In this document: positions 43,016-47,273 of the stretch, piece after piece
Numbering within the stretch: the stretch's first letter is position 1
Layout: each line of letters opens with the position of its first letter
Origin: Duganella alba
Lineage (GTDB): Bacteria > Pseudomonadota > Gammaproteobacteria > Burkholderiales > Burkholderiaceae_D
Assembly (NCBI RefSeq): GCF_009674495.1
Contig: NZ_WKJN01000039.1
Span: 1 to 47,273 of the forward strand
Length of the DNA stretch: 47,273 bases
Direction: 5' to 3'
Notes under the pieces: model-generated
The model's input: the letters and a program-made list of their open reading frames with translations, nothing else
Databases searched by the model: none
Told to the model about the DNA's origin: nothing
Translations under genes and position numbers: made by a program

Positions 43016-44545
43016 TCAGCGCGCCGCCTGGACCTGTTCGCGGTTCTGCCGCGCGCCGGCCAGGCGGACGATTTGCTCCAGTTCCACCGGCTTGACCAGG
43101 TGATGGTCGAAGCCCGCCTCCACGGTGCGCCGGCGCGCGTCGCCCTGGCCCCAGCCGGTCAGGGCCAGCAGCAGGATGCGCTCGGCGCCCGGCTTCTGGC
43201 GGATCGCGCGCGCCGTCTCGTAGCCGTCCATGCCGGGCATGCCCAGGTCCATGATGATCATGTCCGGCGCCTGCCGCTCGACGGCGGCGACGGCGGCCAT
43301 GCCGTCGTACACGGCGTGCACGTCGAAGCCGTCGATTTCCAGCAGCGCCGCCAGCGAATCGGCGGCGTCCTGGTTGTCGTCCACCACCAGCACCTGCATC
43401 CTGCGGCCGTCGGTGCTGGCCTGCTGCGCCAGCGGCACCGCGTGGCGCGCGCCGGCGCTGTCGAGCACCGGCAGGCGGATCACGAATTCGCTGCCCTGGC
43501 CGGGGCCCGCGCTGTAGGCGTCCACCGAGCCGCCATGCATTTCGGCGAACTGGCGCGACAGGCTCAGGCCGATCCCCAGGCCGCTGGAGAACTGGCCGTT
43601 GACCGTATTACTTTGTTCGAACATGCGGAAGATGCGGCCGATCGCCTCGGCCTCCAGGCCGATGCCGTCGTCGCGCACGGTCACCAGCAGCTGGCCGTCG
43701 TCGGCCGCCGCCCGCACCAGCACGTGGCCGCCCTGCGGCGTGAACTTGACCGCGTTGGACAGGATGTTGGCGACGATCTGCACCAGCCGCGCGTAGTCGA
43801 CATGCAGCATGATCTCGCTCGGCGGCAGCTGCCAGGCGATGTGGATGCGCTTGGCGTCGGCCGCCTGCTGGCACAATTCGCTGACGTGGCTCATCACCGC
43901 GCCCAGCGACACCACCTGCTGCTGCAGGGTGATCTTGCCGCTGGTGATGCGGGCGACGTCGAGCAGGTCGTCCACCAGCCGGGTCAGCAGGCGCACCTGG
44001 CGCTCGACCATGTCGCGGATGCGCGCCACCGGCGCCGCGTCCGGATACAGATGCGTCAGCAGCGACACCGAGGTGCGGATCGGCGCCAGCGGATTGCGCA
44101 GCTCGTGTCCCAGGCTGGCGAGGAATTCATCCTTGCGCCGCGCCGCCTCGCGGATCTGGTACTGCTTGTTGCGCGCGCGTAGCGTGGCGTGCAGCGCGGT
44201 GATCAGGGTCAGCGTGCGCACCGGGCGTTCCATCAGGCTCAGGTTGCCCAGCCCGGCCACCGCCTGCCGCACCACCGGCGAATCGGCGCCGTTGTGCGTC
44301 AGCAGGATGATCGGCAGGTCCGACCATTCGGGCTGGTGCGCCACGCATTGCTGCAGCAGCTGGAAGCCGCCGCGCGGCAGCGCTTCCTCCACCGTCAGCA
44401 CGGCGCCGGCGCCGCGCTCCAGTTCCTGCGCCAGTTCCGGCAGGGTGGCGCAGACATGGCTGTCGATGGCGGCCATGGCCAGCACCTTGGCCGCCAGCGG
44501 CGCATCCTGGCCGGTGGGGGCGTAGATCAGGATGCGCGTTTCCAT
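43016..44545 (-). CDS. Hybrid histidine kinase with N-terminal pseudo-receiver and C-terminal receiver
   Basis: A 509-residue soluble protein with no membrane helix. The N-terminal 120 residues have a receiver-like pattern (ILIYAPTGQDAPLAAKVL...LPIILLTHNGADS...LMERPV) but no clear phospho-acceptor Asp. Then come HisKA with FLASLGHELRNPLAPIR (His147), HATPase (NILSNAVKFTPQGG, DDGIGL, GLGIGLSL), and a true receiver (VLVVDDNQDAADSLAALLE, IIMDLGMPGMDG, KPVE). ATG 44545 lies 2 bases after the kaiC-like stop; a TTG 6 bases earlier overlaps it. As the last gene of the DGC-KaiC operon it probably receives signal from the KaiC-like protein. Confidence 0.9.
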   Translation of the reverse strand: METRILIYAPTGQDAPLAAKVLAMAAIDSHVCATLPELAQELERGAGAVLTVEEALPRGGFQLLQQCVAHQPEWSDLPIILLTHNGADSPVVRQAVAGLGNLSLMERPVRTLTLITALHATLRARNKQYQIREAARRKDEFLASLGHELRNPLAPIRTSVSLLTHLYPDAAPVARIRDMVERQVRLLTRLVDDLLDVARITSGKITLQQQVVSLGAVMSHVSELCQQAADAKRIHIAWQLPPSEIMLHVDYARLVQIVANILSNAVKFTPQGGHVLVRAAADDGQLLVTVRDDGIGLEAEAIGRIFRMFEQSNTVNGQFSSGLGIGLSLSRQFAEMHGGSVDAYSAGPGQGSEFVIRLPVLDSAGARHAVPLAQQASTDGRRMQVLVVDDNQDAADSLAALLEIDGFDVHAVYDGMAAVAAVERQAPDMIIMDLGMPGMDGYETARAIRQKPGAERILLLALTGWGQGDARRRTVEAGFDHHLVKPVELEQIVRLAGARQNREQVQAAR

Positions 44546-44547
44546 GC

Positions 44548-46041
44548 TCAACCCGGCTGCGGTCCGACGGGACCGGGGCCGTGATAGGTCGGCACGCCGG
44601 TCAGCACGCCGTGGAATTCCTTGAGCACCGGCCCCACGCGCAGGCCGTCCCGGCCCAGTTCGAAGCGGCGCAGCGTGCGCTCGTGCGCGCTGCCGCGTTT
44701 CTTGAACACCGAGATGGCCTGGCGCACTTCGCCTTCGGCCTCGAAGTAGCGCAGCATGATGACGTTGTCGGCCAGGTAGCTGGCGTCGATGGCGTTGCTC
44801 ATGTGGCCGCCCACCATGCCTTGCTGCACGCCGACGATGATGCTGACCACGCCGCGCTGGCCGAGGAAGGTCAGCAGCTCATGCAGATGGGTGATCAGGA
44901 AGCGCTCGTCCGGCACCGCATTCAGGTAGCCGTTCAGGCTGTCGATGACGACGATGCGCGCGCCTTGCTCCACCGAGCGCATCACGGCGCTGGCGAATTC
45001 GCCCGGCGCCAGTTCGGCCGGATCGATCTGCTGCACCATCAGCAGCCCTCGGTCGAGGGCGCCGGTCAGGTCGAGGTTCAGATTGCGGCAGCGGTTAAGC
45101 AGGTTGTTGCGCGCCTCCTCAAACAGGAACATTGCGCATTTTTCGCCGCGCTGCGTGGCGGCGTGCACGAACTGCGTGGCCAGCGACGACTTGCCGGTGC
45201 CGGACGGGCCGGAGATCAGCGTGCTGCTGCCTTCCTCCAGGCCGCCGCCGGTCAGCGTGTCGAGCAGGCGCAGGCCACTGGAGCGCTGGTCGCGGCTGGT
45301 GGTCTCGCGCGAATGCGCCGCCACCAGGCGCGGATAGACGTACAGTCCGCCCTTGATGATCTTGTAGTCGTGGGCGCCGCCGCGGAAGGCCACGCCGCGG
45401 TACTTGACCACGCGCAGCCGGCGCCGCTCGGCGCCATAGGACTGGTCGGCCAGTTCCAGCGTCAGCACCGCGTGCGCCACGCTGCGCACCTGCAGGTCGG
45501 TGGACAGGGCGGTGCGGTCGTCGAGCAGGATGGTGGTGCAGTTGCGGCTGCTCAGGTACTGTTTGAGCGCCAGCACTTGGCGGCGGTAGCGCAGCGGGCT
45601 TTCGGCCAGCAGCTGCAGCTCGGACAGCGAGTCGAGCACCACGCGGCGCGGCTTGTAGGTGTCGATCGCCTTCAGGATGCGCTGGGTGGTGGTGCCGAGT
45701 TCGATTTCCGACGGATGGAAGATGGTGTACTGCTGGTCCGGATCGAGCGCCCGTTCGTCGGGAATGATTTCCTCGATGTGGATGCCGTCCATGCCCCAGC
45801 CGTGCGACTGCGCCACGCTGCGCAGCTCGACCTGGGTTTCGGCCAGCGTGATGTACAGCGTCGATTCGCCGCGCCGCACGCCCTCGTTGAGGAACTGCAG
45901 CGCCAGCGTGGTCTTGCCGGTGCCCGGTTCGCCTTCGATCAGGTACAGGCGGTCGCTGGTCAGGCCGCCGGCCAGCACGTCGTCGAGGCCGGGTACGCCG
46001 GTGGAGAGGAAATCGGTGGTCTGGCTGTTTTGTTCTTCCAT
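44548..46041 (-). CDS. KaiC-like double-domain ATPase
   Basis: A 497-residue protein with two RecA-type KaiC domains. Walker A motifs are GEPGTGKT (37-44) and GPSGTGKS (278-285). The paired catalytic glutamates are intact in the second domain (FEE, 307-309) but the first has AE at 67-68. At the site of cyanobacterial KaiC Ser431/Thr432 it has Ser421 and Tyr422, so one phospho-acceptor may be kept. EGEVRQAISVFKKRGSAHE matches the KaiC C-terminal block. No kaiA or kaiB is in the window, so a clock role is not implied; stand-alone proteobacterial KaiC proteins are tied to stress and signalling. Confidence 0.9.
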   Translation of the reverse strand: MEEQNSQTTDFLSTGVPGLDDVLAGGLTSDRLYLIEGEPGTGKTTLALQFLNEGVRRGESTLYITLAETQVELRSVAQSHGWGMDGIHIEEIIPDERALDPDQQYTIFHPSEIELGTTTQRILKAIDTYKPRRVVLDSLSELQLLAESPLRYRRQVLALKQYLSSRNCTTILLDDRTALSTDLQVRSVAHAVLTLELADQSYGAERRRLRVVKYRGVAFRGGAHDYKIIKGGLYVYPRLVAAHSRETTSRDQRSSGLRLLDTLTGGGLEEGSSTLISGPSGTGKSSLATQFVHAATQRGEKCAMFLFEEARNNLLNRCRNLNLDLTGALDRGLLMVQQIDPAELAPGEFASAVMRSVEQGARIVVIDSLNGYLNAVPDERFLITHLHELLTFLGQRGVVSIIVGVQQGMVGGHMSNAIDASYLADNVIMLRYFEAEGEVRQAISVFKKRGSAHERTLRRFELGRDGLRVGPVLKEFHGVLTGVPTYHGPGPVGPQPG

Positions 46042-46095
46042 TTGGTGGGCAGTCCCGGACGAGGATTGATGTCCAGGACATGCTACCTGAAACCG

Positions 46096-47273
46096 CTAAC
46101 GGCGAGCGCGCTGCTGAATCCCTTGCTGCTTGTGGCGGTACATGGCGCGGTCGGCGCGCGCCAGCAGCAGCTCGATGTCCTGCGGGTCGTCCGGGTGGTG
46201 GACGGCGATGCCCAGGCTGGCGCTGAGGGTGACGCTGGTGGTTTTCAGCGTGAACGGCTGGCGCAAGGCCGGCAGCAGCTTGTCGGCCGCTTCCTGCGCC
46301 GATTCGTCGTCGGCCAGCATTTCCAGGATGACGACGAATTCGTCGCCGGCCAGGCGGCCCACGGTGTCGGTCTTGCGCACCGCGCCGCGCACGCGCTCGG
46401 CGAACTGGCGCAGCAGCTCGTCGCCTTCCTCGTGGCCGTAGCGGTCGTTGACCTGCTTGAAGCGGTCGAGGTCGAGGAAGAACACGGCGCAGCGCTGGCC
46501 GGAACGGTTGGCGCGTTGCAGCGCCTCCGGCAGCGCCTTCATCAGCGCGCGGCGGTTGGGCAGGCCGGTCAGGGTATCGCGCAGCGCCATTTCCTCCATC
46601 GAGGCGAACAGCGACTTGCGTTCGCTGATGTCGTGCAGGAAGGCGATGAACAGGTGGCCGCTGCTGCGCGGCACATAGGCCAGCGAGCACTCCACCGGCA
46701 GCTCCTGGCCGGCGCGGTTGTGCAGCATCAGCTCCACGCGCCGGCTCGGGATGGTGGCGCCATCGCCGTACTCGGCCAGCGTGCGCATGTCGCGCTCGTA
46801 GGCGCGGCGCAGCAGCGGCGGCAGCATCATCGCCGCCAGCGGCTGGCCGATCACTTCCGTGCGGGTCCAGCCCAGCAGCTTTTCGGCCTGGCGGTTCCAT
46901 TCGCGCACCACGCCGCCCGGATCGAGGGCGATGAAGGCGTCGTGGGCGTTGTCCAGGATCGCCCGCAGTTCGGCGGCGCGCTCCTGCAGCAGTTGCTGCG
47001 TGCTTTGTTCCTGGCCCAGCGCGCGTTCCAGCTGCAGCGCCTTGCGGGCGATTTCGCGGGTGCGCTCGGCCACCGTGGATTCCAGTTTTTCATTCAGGCC
47101 GCGCAGGGCGTCCAGGTGGATCTGCTCGGTGCGCAGCATTTCCGCCAGCGCGTGCGACAGCACCTGCACTTCATGGAAGGCGGCGACCGGCTGGAGCGCC
47201 GGCAGCGTCGGCGCGCCGGCCGGCGCCGCCAGCTGCGCCTCGATGGCGCGGCTCAAGGCGTTCAGCGGCCGGG
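46096..47273 (-). CDS. HAMP-PAS-diguanylate cyclase (N-terminus outside window)
   Basis: At least 392 residues, with the frame open to the window edge, where RPLNALSRAIEAQ looks like the start of a HAMP domain; a membrane sensor is expected upstream. Then a coiled coil (NEKLESTVAERTREIARKALQLERAL), a PAS domain (LRAILDNAHDAFIALDPGGVVREWNRQAEKLLGW ... FIAFLHDISERK), and a GGDEF domain with DTLTGLPNRRAL and FFLDLDRFKQVND. The active-site motif is AGDEF, a variant found in some working enzymes. No I-site RxxD is evident just before it (RKTD is close: Arg-Lys-Thr-Asp, which does fit). It should make cyclic di-GMP. Confidence 0.9.
   Translation of the reverse strand, partial: RPLNALSRAIEAQLAAPAGAPTLPALQPVAAFHEVQVLSHALAEMLRTEQIHLDALRGLNEKLESTVAERTREIARKALQLERALGQEQSTQQLLQERAAELRAILDNAHDAFIALDPGGVVREWNRQAEKLLGWTRTEVIGQPLAAMMLPPLLRRAYERDMRTLAEYGDGATIPSRRVELMLHNRAGQELPVECSLAYVPRSSGHLFIAFLHDISERKSLFASMEEMALRDTLTGLPNRRALMKALPEALQRANRSGQRCAVFFLDLDRFKQVNDRYGHEEGDELLRQFAERVRGAVRKTDTVGRLAGDEFVVILEMLADDESAQEAADKLLPALRQPFTLKTTSVTLSASLGIAVHHPDDPQDIELLLARADRAMYRHKQQGIQQRARR

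Overview
The window looks like a chromosomal segment of a GC-rich beta-proteobacterium, most likely Oxalobacteraceae (Duganella, Massilia or Janthinobacterium group). This is inferred from gene content: a Burkholderiales-type trimeric porin, a Bug/TctC binding protein, a PEP-CTERM protein, a hom gene preceded by alaA, and strongly G/C-ending codons. I see no rRNA, tRNA, CRISPR array, IS element or prophage. About 50 genes are present, most of them intact.

Layout. (1) 1-5013: copper and metal block: the end of a Cu+ ATPase, cueR, a cobalamin riboswitch with a TonB-dependent receptor, a GST, a CopZ-like chaperone with a textbook CueR promoter, and an orphan HicB. (2) 5125-8582: a PEP-CTERM exported protein, then PIN-PhoH ATPase and Bcp peroxiredoxin on the minus strand. 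(3) 8599-16241, minus strand: a lipid A aminoarabinose (arn) operon in which arnA is split into two genes. (4) 16438-19014: alaA-hom. (5) 19021-23005: a BON-domain protein next to a GlrK/QseG/GlrR-like sigma-54 two-component system. The BON gene carries a consensus sigma-54 promoter and GlrR-type sites. (6) 23090-24005: an RraB-family protein and a decayed HEPN/MNT toxin-antitoxin pair. (7) 24035-32410: a TctE/TctD-type two-component system divergent from a porin, a TctC-type binding protein and a complete iron-type ABC transporter. (8) 32476-40123: phosphopantetheinyl transferase, TonB, a NarL-type two-component system, and a Fur-box-preceded TonB receptor with DUF3325, DUF3649 and PepSY genes, which together form an iron acquisition locus. 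(9) 40231-43015: an LplT-PlsC fusion and an unknown lipoprotein. (10) 43016-47273, minus strand: a signalling operon of a HAMP-PAS-diguanylate cyclase (cut by the window edge), a KaiC-like double-RecA ATPase and a hybrid histidine kinase.

Themes. The segment is dense in envelope functions (lipid A modification, three outer-membrane uptake proteins, exported proteins, phospholipid remodelling) and in signal transduction: four histidine kinases, three stand-alone response regulators, one diguanylate cyclase and one KaiC-like protein. The best regulatory predictions from sequence alone are the sigma-54/GlrR control of the BON gene, CueR control of copZ, B12 control of the first receptor and Fur control of the second. 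The best candidate for a less described system is the DGC-KaiC-hybrid kinase operon at the right end.
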